Shown here: positions 48,453 through 57,158 of the stretch, in pieces
Position numbering within the stretch: the stretch's first letter is position 1
Layout: each line of letters begins with the position of its first letter
Origin: Kitasatospora sp. MAA4
GTDB lineage: Bacteria; Actinomycetota; Actinomycetes; Streptomycetales; Streptomycetaceae
Assembly (NCBI RefSeq): GCF_029893355.1
Contig: NZ_JARZAI010000003.1
Location: 124,001-188,000 of the forward strand
Direction: 5' to 3'
DNA: 64,000 nucleotides
Notes under the pieces: model-generated
Told to the model about the DNA's origin: nothing
What the model saw: the letters and a program-made list of their open reading frames with translations, nothing else
Databases searched by the model: none
Program-made: the position numbers and the translations under genes

Positions 48453-49679
48453 ATGACCAGTCCTCAACTCGACTCCCTGCACGGTCTGCGTGTGGGAGAC
48501 GCCCTCGGCGCACAGTTCTTCGTCCCCGGTACGGTCTTCGGCATCGATCCACCGGCCCCCTGGCCCTGGACGGACGACACCGAGATGGCCTGCTCGGTCC
48601 ACGCGGCCCTCACCGAACGCGACACCGGCCGCATCGACCTCGACATCGACACCTTCGACCTCACCCACGCCTTCGCCCGCCGGCACGACTTCGACCGCGG
48701 CTACGGGCCCGCGGCCAACCGCATGCTCCGGCTGATCCGGGAGGGCGGCGACGCCCGCGCGCTGGCCGCCGGGCTCTTCGACGGCCAGGGCTCGTACGGC
48801 AACGGCGCCGCGATGCGGGTGGCGCCGCTCGGCGCGGCGTTCGCCGCCGACCCGGCCGCCGCGGTCCGTCCGGCGACCGACTCCGCCCTGATCACCCACA
48901 CCCACCCGCAGGCGGTGGACGGCGCCGTCGCGGTCGCGGTGGCGGCGGCCTACGCCGTACGGGCCCGGACCGCGCCCGTGGCCCCCGCCGACTTCCTGGC
49001 CGCCGTCCGGGCGCTGACCCCGCGCGGGGCGCTGCACGAGGCGCTCGGCGAGGCCCGCGCGCTGCTCGGTGAGCCGGACCCGGTGGCGGCCGCGCGGATC
49101 CTGGGCAACGGCAGCCGGGTGAGCGCGCTCGACACCGTGCCGTTCGCGCTCTGGTGCGCGGCGCGGTCGCTGGACGACTACCGGGGTGCGGTGCTGGCGG
49201 CGATCCGGGCCGGCGGCGACGTCGACACCACGGCGGCGATCGTCGGCGGCGTGGTCGCCGCCCGGACCGGCACGGCGGGGATCCCGGGCGCCTGGCTGGC
49301 CGCCGCCGAGGCGCTGCCGGACTGGGCGCTGCCCAGGGCCGGCACGGTCGCGGGCCCGCCGGAGGGCGGGCAGCCGATGCTGCTGCCGCGCCGCCACCCC
49401 GTCCCGCCGGAGCTGCGCTGGAGCGACCGGGAGTGGCAGCGGCTGCGCCGCGGCCTCACCGGTCGCTGGGCGAGCCACAGTCGCGAGGGCACCCTGCACC
49501 TGTACCGCGCGCGGACCGGCTACGAGATCCTCTCGGTCGCGGTGGCCCCGGTCCGCGACGGGAGTTGGCGTCCGGTCGAGGTGCTGGTGGAGACCCACCC
49601 CGCGCGCTTCGCCGGCGCGCAGGACGAGGGGTTCCTCGCAGCCCTGCTGCGCCGGATGCCGGGGTGTCCCACCGGCTGA
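48453..49679 (+). CDS. ADP-ribosylglycohydrolase family protein with extra C-terminal domain
   Basis: A 408-residue protein. Residues 1-290 are a DraG/ARH-type hydrolase with metal ligands intact: HGLRVGDALGAQF, WPWTDDTEMA, and GGDVDTTAAIVGGVVAARTG near residue 256. These enzymes remove ADP-ribose from arginine or related targets. The last 110 residues, including LRWSDREWQRLRRGLTGRWASHSREG and RTGYEILSVAVAPV, form an extra domain. TAGGAT (48439-48444) eight bases before the ATG suggests a leaderless mRNA. Divergent from the AbiEi-like gene. Confidence 0.88.
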   Translation: MTSPQLDSLHGLRVGDALGAQFFVPGTVFGIDPPAPWPWTDDTEMACSVHAALTERDTGRIDLDIDTFDLTHAFARRHDFDRGYGPAANRMLRLIREGGDARALAAGLFDGQGSYGNGAAMRVAPLGAAFAADPAAAVRPATDSALITHTHPQAVDGAVAVAVAAAYAVRARTAPVAPADFLAAVRALTPRGALHEALGEARALLGEPDPVAAARILGNGSRVSALDTVPFALWCAARSLDDYRGAVLAAIRAGGDVDTTAAIVGGVVAARTGTAGIPGAWLAAAEALPDWALPRAGTVAGPPEGGQPMLLPRRHPVPPELRWSDREWQRLRRGLTGRWASHSREGTLHLYRARTGYEILSVAVAPVRDGSWRPVEVLVETHPARFAGAQDEGFLAALLRRMPGCPTG

Positions 49680-49680
49680 C

Positions 49681-50424
49681 TCAGGCCGGGATCAGCGAAC
49701 CGGCGTGTCTGACACACTCCTGGTCGAGTTCGCGCCCGACGCCCCGGGAGAGCCTGCGCTCGGGCGCGCTCGGGGCGATCGCGGCGGCGATCCGCAGCTC
49801 GATGATGTCCCGCACCGCGGGCCACTCCTCGGCCAGGATCGAGTAGAACGCGGTGCTGCGGACCACCCCGTCCAGCCCCCGGCTGTGCGCCCGGCGGACG
49901 CCCTCGCTGGTCGCGCCGAGCCGCTCGATGGCCGCGCGCGAGCGCAGGTTGCGGGCGTCGGCACGCAGCGAGATCCGCTGCACGCCCCAGGTCTCGAAGG
50001 CGTGGCGGAGCATCAGCAGCTTGGCCTCGGTGTTGATCCCGGTGCCCTGGGCGTGCGGGGACAGCCAGGTGCGGCCGATCTCGGCGGCGTCCGGGGTCGC
50101 GGTCGCCGGGTCGCCGCTGGGCCCCTGCGGCAGCGGCGGCCAGACCACCGGGCCCTGCCAGTAGTCCAGTTCCAGGAACCGGGTGGACCCGACCACCAGG
50201 CCGTCCGAGGCCCGCACGGTGGCGAAGACCTGGGAGCGCCCGGCCGCCTGGTCGGCCTGCGCGGTCGCGATGAACTCCCGCGCGCCTTCCAGTCCCTGCG
50301 GGACGGCGGTGAAGGCGTACGTCGTGCGGTCCTCAGCGGCGGCGCGGGCCAGGGCCTCGGCGTGCTGCTCGGTGAGGGGCTCCAGCCGAACGGTACGGCC
50401 GGTGAGGGTAACGGGAACTGGCAC
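49681..50424 (-). CDS. GNAT family N-acetyltransferase (RimJ/RimL type)
   Basis: A 247-residue acetyltransferase: TLTGRTVRLEPLTEQHAEAL start, VVGSTRFLELDYWQ, acetyl-CoA loop region LSPHAQGTGINTEAKLLMLRHAFE near residue 120 and RISLRADARNLRSRAAIERLGATSEGVRR near 149, the RimL-like hallmark. The C-terminal 40 residues go beyond the usual end and have no clear fold. Ends two bases from the convergent ADP-ribosylglycohydrolase gene. Confidence 0.9.
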   Translation of the reverse strand: MPVPVTLTGRTVRLEPLTEQHAEALARAAAEDRTTYAFTAVPQGLEGAREFIATAQADQAAGRSQVFATVRASDGLVVGSTRFLELDYWQGPVVWPPLPQGPSGDPATATPDAAEIGRTWLSPHAQGTGINTEAKLLMLRHAFETWGVQRISLRADARNLRSRAAIERLGATSEGVRRAHSRGLDGVVRSTAFYSILAEEWPAVRDIIELRIAAAIAPSAPERRLSRGVGRELDQECVRHAGSLIPA

Positions 50425-51121
50425 GGAACCTTCGGTCCTTCGGCGGTCGGAGGATCCCTCGCGCCTGGGGTGCCGGCGGTCGGGAAGGACAAGTCGCCCC
50501 GCCTACGGGAGTCGTCCGCCGCGTCCCGCGTACGCCGGAGCATCGGCTGTACGAGGGGAGGGGCGGCCCGGAGGCGGGCAGCACGGTGCCGGAGCGGACA
50601 CGGTTCGCATGGACCGGTCCGGCGGGGAAGTGCGAGGGGACAGTGTGTGTCCGCGAATGGCCGAGGAAGGAACGAGAGCGCGAAGGGAAGCAGGCGGCCA
50701 GGTGAAGGCAAGGTGCGGGAGTCATGACTGGCCGTACACGTTCGGGACGTGGCCCACGGCGTGACAGACGACGTGGCGACGACGCGACGATGCGAGGCAG
50801 CGAGAGGACGATACCTGCCTTGGCCCCGTGCGTCACTTCGCGGCGCGCCATTGGGGGCGCGAGAGCGGCGCCGGCCCGCCGCGCTCTCCGCCAAGGGGCC
50901 TCTGAGCAGGCAAAATCCGATGCCCGGGGGCGTGGGGGGTGAGATGATTTCTCCGTTGCCCGAAGGGGCAACCCGCGCCTGCGCGGCGAAGACGGCGGAC
51001 CCGGGCGGGAATGCCGACGAGCTGCCGCACGCTGGAGGGGGAGGGGCCGGTGGCGTGCAGTAGCGTCGCGGCTCCGCAGACAGGCTGGCGATGGATCGAC
51101 GAGAAACGGGTTGGGTGCGCG
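50425..51121. other. Gene-free region of about 700 bp
   Basis: No frame on either strand has a credible protein. It has purine-rich stretches (about 50660-50720), a perfect hairpin GTTGCCC-GAAG-GGGCAAC at 50955-50972 followed by CCGCGCCTGCGCGG, and a GGAGGGGGAGGGG run at 51034-51046. Promoters for the divergent GNAT and PAC2 genes must lie here; a non-coding RNA is possible but unproven. Confidence 0.6.
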
Positions 51122-52078
51122 GTGCGCGATCTCGAGGCGCTGTACGAGCTTGAGCCGCAGGGCGTGGCGGCGGTGACCGCCGCGAACTCGGCCGTGTCGC
51201 AGGACCACGGCGGGCCGGACGGCGGACTGGTGCTGCTCTACCACTTCGACGGCTTCATGGACGCCGGCGAGGCGGGCAGCCAGGTGGTGGCCCACCTGCT
51301 GGAGGAGGGCAGCCCGGTGGTGGTGGCCCGGTTCGACCACGACCGCCTGGTGGACTACCGCGCCCGGCGCCCCTCGATGACCTTCGACCGCGAGAGCTGG
51401 ACGTCCTACGAGCCGCCGGAGATCCTCCTTCAGCTGGTGCAGGACGCAGCCGGCGCGCCCTTCCTGGTGCTGAGCGGCCCCGAGCCGGACGTCGAGTGGG
51501 AGGCGTTCGCCGGCGCGATCCGCCAGTTGGTGGAGAAGTTCGGGGTCCGCCTCTCGGTGGACTTCCACGGCATCCCGATGGGCGTCCCGCACACCCGCCC
51601 GGTCGGCCTCACCCCGCACGGCAACCGGCTCGAACTGGCCGCCGGCTACCCGCAGTGGTTCGAGCAGGCGCAGGTCCCCGGCAGTGCCCAGGCACTGGTG
51701 GAGTACCGCCTCGGCGAGTCGGGCCACGACGTGCTGGGGTTCGCCGTGCACGTGCCTCACTACGTAGCCCGGTCGCCCTACCCGGCGGCTGCCGTGCTGA
51801 TCCTGGAGGCCACCCAGGCGGCCACCGGCCTGGTGCTGCCCGGCCACCTGCTGCGCGAGCGGGTCGGCGAGGTCTACGCGGACATCGAGGAGCAACTGGC
51901 CCAGGGCGACGGCGAGCTGCGCTCGGCGATCCGCAGCATGGAGGGCCAGTACGACGCGGTAGCCGGCGCGGAGAGCCGGGAGAGCCTGCTCGCCGAGACC
52001 ACCGAACTGCCCTCGGCGGACGAGTTGGGCCGGCGCTTCGAGGAGTTCCTGGCCGAGCACGAGCGCGGCGCGGAGTAG
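51122..52078 (+). CDS. PAC2 family protein
   Basis: A 318-residue member of the PAC2 superfamily (proteasome assembly chaperone 2-like), common in actinobacteria, function not established there. Typical: [53 protein letters not shown] strand, [13 protein letters not shown] and [15 protein letters not shown] 51122 ([12 protein letters not shown]) matches the usual beginning of the family; GTG at 51050 has the stronger ribosome site (GGAGGGGGAGGGG) and would add 24 residues. Confidence 0.87.
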   Translation: MRDLEALYELEPQGVAAVTAANSAVSQDHGGPDGGLVLLYHFDGFMDAGEAGSQVVAHLLEEGSPVVVARFDHDRLVDYRARRPSMTFDRESWTSYEPPEILLQLVQDAAGAPFLVLSGPEPDVEWEAFAGAIRQLVEKFGVRLSVDFHGIPMGVPHTRPVGLTPHGNRLELAAGYPQWFEQAQVPGSAQALVEYRLGESGHDVLGFAVHVPHYVARSPYPAAAVLILEATQAATGLVLPGHLLRERVGEVYADIEEQLAQGDGELRSAIRSMEGQYDAVAGAESRESLLAETTELPSADELGRRFEEFLAEHERGAE

Positions 52079-52108
52079 CTGCGCCGTGCAACCCGGGGGA
52101 GGGCGAGA

Positions 52109-53050
52109 GTGATCGGCCGAGTGGGTACCGCGTGGTGGCTGGGGGCCGCCCTGCTGCTGGCGGGCTGCTCGGCCGGGCGGACGGCCCCGGGCCTCCCGCA
52201 CCCCTCCCCGAAGCCGCCCACGGGCCCGTACGTGGCCCTCGGCGACTCGTACACCGCAGGCCTTCAGCTGGAACCGGCGGCGTCCGGCGGCCCCAAGGGC
52301 TGCGGGCGCTCCGGGGTGAACTACCCGTCGCTGGTCGCGCGCGACCTGGGCATCGCCGCCGCGGACTTCACCGACGTCAGCTGCTCCGGCGCGACCACGG
52401 CCGACCTGACCGCCGCGCAGCAGGTGGCCGGCGGTGCGAACCCGGCCCAGCTGGACGCGCTGAACAGTCGTACCAGGCTGGTGACGCTCGGTATCGGCGG
52501 CAACGACGCGGACTTCACCAAGGTGGTCACCCAGTGCGCCGAGCAGGGCCTGCCCCAGGCGCTGCTGGCCGCCCTGGACCGCAAGGAGGCGCAGGGCTCG
52601 CCCTGCCGTGCCTCCTACACCGCCGCCGACGGCCAGGACCGGCTGACCGCGCTGCTGGACACCGTCGGGGACCGGTTGGCCGGGGTGCTCCAGGAGGTCC
52701 GGCGGCGGGCCCCGCAGGCCAGGGTCTACCTGGTCGGCTACCCGGCCCTGCTGCCCGCCGATCCGGCCGGCTGCCGGGCGGTGCTGGGCAGCGCGATGGT
52801 GCCGGGTGACCTGGGCTTCATCGCCGAGAAGGAGCAGCAGCTGAACACCGTGCTGGCCGACCGGGCCAAGGCCGCCGGGGTGGGCTTCGTGGACACCTAC
52901 AAACCCTCCGCCGGCCACGACATGTGCGCCGGCCAGGCGACCCGCTGGGTCGAACCGCCCTTCCCGGCCGCCGGCCGCGCACCGCTGCACCCGAACGCGG
53001 CGGGTCAGCAGGCGATGGCGAACGCGGTGGCCGCGGCGATCCGCGGCTAA
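52109..53050 (+). CDS. Lipoprotein SGNH/GDSL hydrolase
   Basis: A 313-residue secreted esterase/lipase-like enzyme. Lipobox LLLAGC near residue 17; block I GDSYTAG with the nucleophile Ser near 46; block II SCSGATT; block III GGNDADF near 131; block V catalytic DxxH as LHPNAAG near 293. Six or more Cys suggest disulfides, as in Streptomyces SGNH lipases. GTG at 52109 follows GGGAGGG. 30 bases after the PAC2 gene, possibly one operon. Confidence 0.92.
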   Translation: MIGRVGTAWWLGAALLLAGCSAGRTAPGLPHPSPKPPTGPYVALGDSYTAGLQLEPAASGGPKGCGRSGVNYPSLVARDLGIAAADFTDVSCSGATTADLTAAQQVAGGANPAQLDALNSRTRLVTLGIGGNDADFTKVVTQCAEQGLPQALLAALDRKEAQGSPCRASYTAADGQDRLTALLDTVGDRLAGVLQEVRRRAPQARVYLVGYPALLPADPAGCRAVLGSAMVPGDLGFIAEKEQQLNTVLADRAKAAGVGFVDTYKPSAGHDMCAGQATRWVEPPFPAAGRAPLHPNAAGQQAMANAVAAAIRG

Positions 53051-53733
53051 GCCATGGTGGCCAGGTGGACGATGTCCGGGGCGCCGCGCGGGACGGGGAT
53101 CTCCAGCGTCCACACCCGGGAGAAGCCGGCGTCGCGCAGCCGTTCCTCGAAGACGGTCGAAGGCTGGGCGCTCCAGACGGCCAGCACGCCGCCGGGCGCG
53201 AGCCGCCGCCGCAGCAGGGCCAGGCCCGCGCCTGCGTAGAGTCCGGCGTTGGAGCCGGTGACGAGCCAGTCGGGGCCGTTGTCGATGTCGAGGCAGAGCG
53301 CGTCGTAGTGGTCGGTGCTGCTCGCCAGGTGGTCCAGCAGGTCGGCCTCGACCACCGCCACCCGCGGATCGCCGAGGGCGCTCGCCGAGAACCGGTTCAG
53401 CGGGCCGCTGCGGTGCCAGTCGATGACGGCGGGCTCCCGCTCGATCACCACGATCCTGCCCCAGCGCGGATCCGCGGCGGCCTCCGCGAGGGAGAACCCG
53501 ACTCCGAGCCCGCCGATCAGGACGGACGGCTCGCAGACCGGCTCCGGCAGCGCTTCGAGCGCGGCGTTGATCAGGCGGCGCTCCGAGCGGCCGTCCGAGG
53601 TGTCCATCAGGAAGCACCCGTTGGCGATGATCTCGAACAGCCCGTCCCGCTCCCGCAGGACCACTTCGCCGTAGGGACCCTCCCGGCGGTCCACGGTGAC
53701 GGCCTGACCGTCCGTCATGGGCAGCTGTGACAC
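53047..53733 (-). CDS. Spermidine synthase-like protein
   Basis: A 228-residue protein with a class I methyltransferase fold of the spermidine/spermine synthase group: VLIGGLGVGFSLAEA as nucleotide loop near residue 95, IVVIEREPAVIDWH with the acidic end of strand 2, and LDIDNGPDWL with the D(I)D motif. Such orphan polyamine-synthase-like proteins are common in actinobacteria and their product is uncertain. GTG at 53733 is chosen because GAGGGGG lies six bases upstream; ATG 53718 is the alternative. Confidence 0.82.
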   Translation of the reverse strand: MSQLPMTDGQAVTVDRREGPYGEVVLRERDGLFEIIANGCFLMDTSDGRSERRLINAALEALPEPVCEPSVLIGGLGVGFSLAEAAADPRWGRIVVIEREPAVIDWHRSGPLNRFSASALGDPRVAVVEADLLDHLASSTDHYDALCLDIDNGPDWLVTGSNAGLYAGAGLALLRRRLAPGGVLAVWSAQPSTVFEERLRDAGFSRVWTLEIPVPRGAPDIVHLATMA

Positions 53734-53780
53734 ACCGAACCCCCTCTGAGATTGCCGTACCCGCCCGATGATATCGAGGG

Positions 53781-55103
53781 TCAGCAGGCAGCCGCGGCGC
53801 GGATCGCCGCGTCGGCGGACCCGCTGCCGGCCACCGGCATGGTGAGCGTGGTCGGCAGGTCGCGCAGCCCGCGCACCGGGGAGAAGCAGAGGATCACGGC
53901 GGCCAGCGGCACCGCCGCGGTGGCCAGCCACATCGCGGTGCGCAGGCCCAGCAGCGCGGCCAGCGAGCCGCCCGTCAGCGCGCCCAGCGGGATGGTGCCG
54001 TAGGTGAGGAACGAGGTCCCGGCGGTGATCCGGCCGAGCAGTTCGGCGGGGCAGTAGCGCTGCTGGAAGGTCGACCGGAGTACGTTGCCGGCCACCACTC
54101 CGGCCGAGACCGCGAATCCGCCGGCCAGGAAGCAGAGCACCCCGGCGCCGCCGGTGGTGAGCGGGATCAGCAGCACCGGTACGGGCACGACCAGCACGAA
54201 GATCAGCAGCGCGCGAGCCGTTCCGATCGCCGCGCCGACCCGGCGGGCGACCAGCGCGCCCACCACCCCGCCGGTGCTCGCCAGGCCGATCAGGAGGCCG
54301 ATCGCGCTCTCCGGGAGGTCGGCCTGCTGGACCAGGAAGACCACCAGGATCGACTGGTAGGCCGTCAGCGCCAGGTTGGATCCCGCGCCGTAGAGGGCGA
54401 AGCCGCGCAGCCAGCGGTCCCGGGCCACCTGGCGCAGGCCCTCGCCGACCTCGCTCAGCAGGCTCTTCCCGCGCTGCTGCGCGCGGTCGCGGACGGGCTC
54501 GCGGTGCTTGATCCCGGCGGTGCAGAGCAGCGAGATCAGGAAGGTCACGCTGTTCGCCAGCAGGCTGTCCACCGCGCCGAAGACCTGCGCGATGGTGCCG
54601 CCGGAGCCCAGTCCGACGATCTGCGCGGCCGAGGCGCTGCCCTGGAGCTTTGCGTTGCCCTCGGCCCGGTCCGCCTCGGCCACCAGGCCGGGCAGGTAGG
54701 CGGTGTAGGCGGTCTGGAAGAAGACCGCGCAGGTGCCGGCACCGAGCGCGACGGCCAGCAGCTGGGCGAAGCCGAGCACGCCGAACGCGGCGGCGACCGG
54801 AACGGTCAGGAAGAGCAGCAGCGAGCCCGCGGCGGCGGCCATCATGACGGTGCGCCGGCGCATCCGGTCCACCCAGGCGCCGACCGGCAGTCCGATCAGC
54901 AGCCAGGGCAGCCAGCTCGCCATGGTCAGCAGGCTGACCTGGAAGGCCCCGGCGTGCAGGGTGGTGGCGGCGATCAGCGGTAAGCCGAGGCCGGTGACCG
55001 AGGAACCGAACTTGCCGGCCACCTCGCCGGTCCAGAGCAGTCGGAAGTCGCGGTTGCGGCGCAGCAGTCCGGGGCGGCGGGGGGAGTGGAGGTCGATCGT
55101 CAT
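53781..55103 (-). CDS. MFS exporter (MFS_3 / tetracycline-like)
   Basis: A 440-residue transporter with 12 predicted helices; starts FRLLWTGEVAGKFGSSVTGLGLPLIAATTL, motif A GLPVGAWVDRMRRRTVMM near residue 69, and Gly/Pro-rich helices thereafter. Members export macrolides and other drugs or siderophores. ATG at 55103 overlaps the repressor stop by four bases (ATGA), so both are one operon under the palindromic sites upstream. Confidence 0.9.
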   Translation of the reverse strand: MTIDLHSPRRPGLLRRNRDFRLLWTGEVAGKFGSSVTGLGLPLIAATTLHAGAFQVSLLTMASWLPWLLIGLPVGAWVDRMRRRTVMMAAAAGSLLLFLTVPVAAAFGVLGFAQLLAVALGAGTCAVFFQTAYTAYLPGLVAEADRAEGNAKLQGSASAAQIVGLGSGGTIAQVFGAVDSLLANSVTFLISLLCTAGIKHREPVRDRAQQRGKSLLSEVGEGLRQVARDRWLRGFALYGAGSNLALTAYQSILVVFLVQQADLPESAIGLLIGLASTGGVVGALVARRVGAAIGTARALLIFVLVVPVPVLLIPLTTGGAGVLCFLAGGFAVSAGVVAGNVLRSTFQQRYCPAELLGRITAGTSFLTYGTIPLGALTGGSLAALLGLRTAMWLATAAVPLAAVILCFSPVRGLRDLPTTLTMPVAGSGSADAAIRAAAAC

Positions 55104-55717
55104 GACGCTGCGGTGTCCTTCGGCTTGGCGAGCAGTGACTGGAGCTGGATGAGGACCGGGCGGGCGGCCGGGTCGACGGGCGCGTCGGGATCGGGGAGGT
55201 GGCGCTCGATCACCGCGAGCAGTTCGGCGTTGAGGGCGCGGAGCTGGTCGGGGGTCATCCGCGCCCCGCTCCAGTCGGAGAGCGTTCCGGCGCCCACCCA
55301 GGGGCCCTGCGGCGCGACCGACAGCGCCTCCGCGGCCCGCCGGAACTGCCGTTCCAGGTACTGCTGGTGGTAGACGGAGAGGGCCTGGCCGGTCTGCGGG
55401 TCGGAGCGCATCCCGGCGGTGTCGAGCACCTGCTTCTCGCGCACCGCCCGCCACCAGCGCTCGCGCTTGGTGCCGCGGCCCACCTCCTCCTCGATGTAGC
55501 CGTGCTCGGCGAGGTGGCGCAGGTGCCAGCTGATCGTGCCGGTGCTCTCGCCGAGGGTCTCGGAGAGCCGGGCGGAGGTGGCCGGGCCGTCGTCGCCGAG
55601 CTGCTCCAGGATCCGCATCCGCAGCGGGTGGGCCAGCGCGCGCAGGCTGCGGGCGTCGATCGATCGGGTCGGGCGGGCGGCCGCGGCCCGGTCGTTGCCC
55701 TCGGTGCTCTCGTTCAT
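55100..55717 (-). CDS. Winged-helix repressor (ArsR/HTH_20 type)
   Basis: A 205-residue regulator. HTH (about 20-95) with RSLRALAHPLRMRILEQLGDDGPATSARLSETLGESTGTISWHLRHLAEHGYIEE; long C-terminal dimer/effector helix region with QYLERQFRRAAEAL and LRALNAELLAVIERHL. No metal-binding Cys pair, so a drug or stress ligand is more likely than a metal. It is cotranscribed with the MFS gene and probably autoregulates through the two palindromes just upstream. Confidence 0.9.
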   Translation of the reverse strand: MNESTEGNDRAAAARPTRSIDARSLRALAHPLRMRILEQLGDDGPATSARLSETLGESTGTISWHLRHLAEHGYIEEEVGRGTKRERWWRAVREKQVLDTAGMRSDPQTGQALSVYHQQYLERQFRRAAEALSVAPQGPWVGAGTLSDWSGARMTPDQLRALNAELLAVIERHLPDPDAPVDPAARPVLIQLQSLLAKPKDTAAS

Positions 55718-55733
55718 GAGGGGAACACTATCG

Positions 55734-55779
55734 TGCAGAGAGTTCTCTGCATAGGTATCTCTGCAAAGAACTCTCTGCA
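55734..55779. promoter_or_regulatory. Two palindromic operators of the repressor-MFS operon
   Basis: Site 1, 55734-55751, is TGCAGAGA-GT-TCTCTGCA with perfect 8-bp arms. Site 2, 55762-55779, is TGCAAAGA-AC-TCTCTGCA with one arm mismatch; its complement matches site 1 at 17 of 18 positions. The centres are 28 bp apart. They lie 17-62 bases before the repressor start and 63-108 before dgt. Confidence 0.88.
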
Positions 55780-55841
55780 TCATTTCCCGTCGCCGCGCCG
55801 CGCCAGCGAGCTGTCGCAGCAGCGGCGTACGGTGGCGGTAT

Positions 55842-57149
55842 ATGGATGACACCTCGTATCTGAGCGCCCCGAACCCGAGTGACCCCAGCCACGCCGAAGC
55901 CCGCTGGGTGCCCGAGCCCGACAAGCGGCCCGGCCGGACGGCGTTCCAGCGCGACCGTGCGCGCGTCCTGCACTCCGCCGCCCTGCGCCGACTGGCCGGG
56001 ACGACCCAGGTGGTCGCCCCGATGCGCAGCGACTTCCCCCGCACCCGGCTCACCCACTCGCTCGAATGCGCCCAGGTCGGGCGGGAGTTGGGCGCCGTCC
56101 TGGGCTGCGACCCGGATCTCGTGGAGACCGCCTGCCTGGCCCACGACATCGGCCACCCGCCGTTCGGCCACACCGGCGAGGAGGCGCTCGACCAGGCCGC
56201 CGAGGGCTGCGGCGGCTTCGAGGGCAACGCCCAGTCGCTGCGCATCCTCACCAGGCTGGAGCCCAAGCGCTTCGCGCCGCTCGACGAGGCCCCCGCCAGG
56301 CTGGCCCCCTGGCCCGGCCGCAGCGTCGGCCTCAACCTCACCCGGGCCGCCCTGGACGCCGCGACCAAGTACCCGTGGGCCCGCGGCGACCACCCGGTGG
56401 ACCCGGCATCCTCCAAGTTCGGCGTCTACGCGGACGACCTGCCGGTCTTCCGCTGGCTGCGCTCCGGCACGCCGCAGGACCGCAAGTGCTTCGAGGCGAC
56501 GGTGATGGACTGGTCGGACGACGTCGCCTACTCCACCCACGACGTCGAGGACGGCTTGCAGGCCGGCCACATCGCCCCCGCAGCGCTGCGCAGCGGCGGC
56601 GAGCGCTCCGAGCTCTTCAAGGTCGCCGAACGCTACGCGCCGGACGCCGAGCCGGAGGAGTTCGGCGAGGCACTGGACCGGTTGCAGGCCCAGGAGTGGT
56701 GGCCGCGCGGCTACGACGGCTCGGCCCGCTCGCGCGCCGGACTGAAGGACCTCACCAGCCAGCTGATCGGCCGGTTCTGCCTGGCCGCCGAGCAGGCCAC
56801 CCGGGAGCGCTACGGCCCCGGCCGGCTGACCCGCTACGAGGCCGAGCTGGTGGTCCCGCGCGGCGTCCGGCTGGAGTGCGCGGTGCTCAAGGCGGTTGCC
56901 GTCCGGTACGTCATGCAGCGCGACGAGCAGGCCCAGCTGCGCTCCCGGCAGCGGATCGTGATCGCCGAGCTGGCCGAGGTGCTCACCCGGCGGGCCCCCG
57001 AGGGGCTGGACCCGGTCTTCGCCGCGCTCTACGAGGACGCCCCCGACGACCGGGCGGCGCTGCGCGCGGTGATCGACCAGATCGCCACCCTGACCGACGC
57101 CTCGGCCCTGGCCCTGCACGCCCGGCTGACCGCTGCGCCGAACCCGTAG
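55842..57149 (+). CDS. dgt: Deoxyguanosinetriphosphate triphosphohydrolase-like HD protein
   Basis: A 435-residue HD-domain dNTPase that cleaves dNTPs to nucleoside and triphosphate. [21 protein letters not shown] near residue 28, metal ligands H in [12 protein letters not shown] near 70 and HD in [16 protein letters not shown] near 100, and [16 protein letters not shown] near 224. The long C-terminal helical part is usual for type 2 family members. TACGGT (55828-55833) eight bases before the ATG suggests a leaderless mRNA. It ends nine bases before dnaG. Confidence 0.93.
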   Translation: MDDTSYLSAPNPSDPSHAEARWVPEPDKRPGRTAFQRDRARVLHSAALRRLAGTTQVVAPMRSDFPRTRLTHSLECAQVGRELGAVLGCDPDLVETACLAHDIGHPPFGHTGEEALDQAAEGCGGFEGNAQSLRILTRLEPKRFAPLDEAPARLAPWPGRSVGLNLTRAALDAATKYPWARGDHPVDPASSKFGVYADDLPVFRWLRSGTPQDRKCFEATVMDWSDDVAYSTHDVEDGLQAGHIAPAALRSGGERSELFKVAERYAPDAEPEEFGEALDRLQAQEWWPRGYDGSARSRAGLKDLTSQLIGRFCLAAEQATRERYGPGRLTRYEAELVVPRGVRLECAVLKAVAVRYVMQRDEQAQLRSRQRIVIAELAEVLTRRAPEGLDPVFAALYEDAPDDRAALRAVIDQIATLTDASALALHARLTAAPNP

Positions 57150-57152
57150 ACT
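57126..57152 (+). promoter_or_regulatory. Candidate dnaG promoter within dgt
   Basis: CTGACC (57126-57131), 15 bases, TAGACT (57147-57152), six bases before the dnaG GTG. A leaderless dnaG message starting at or near its own start codon is plausible despite the nine-base gap to dgt. Confidence 0.45.
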
Positions 57153-57158
57153 TCCACA

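Noticed and set aside
50333..53617. A 1094-codon minus-strand frame spanning the gene-free region, PAC2 and GDSL genes
   Set aside because: It is antisense to two clear genes; in the gene-free part it is Arg/Pro/Ser-rich without features.
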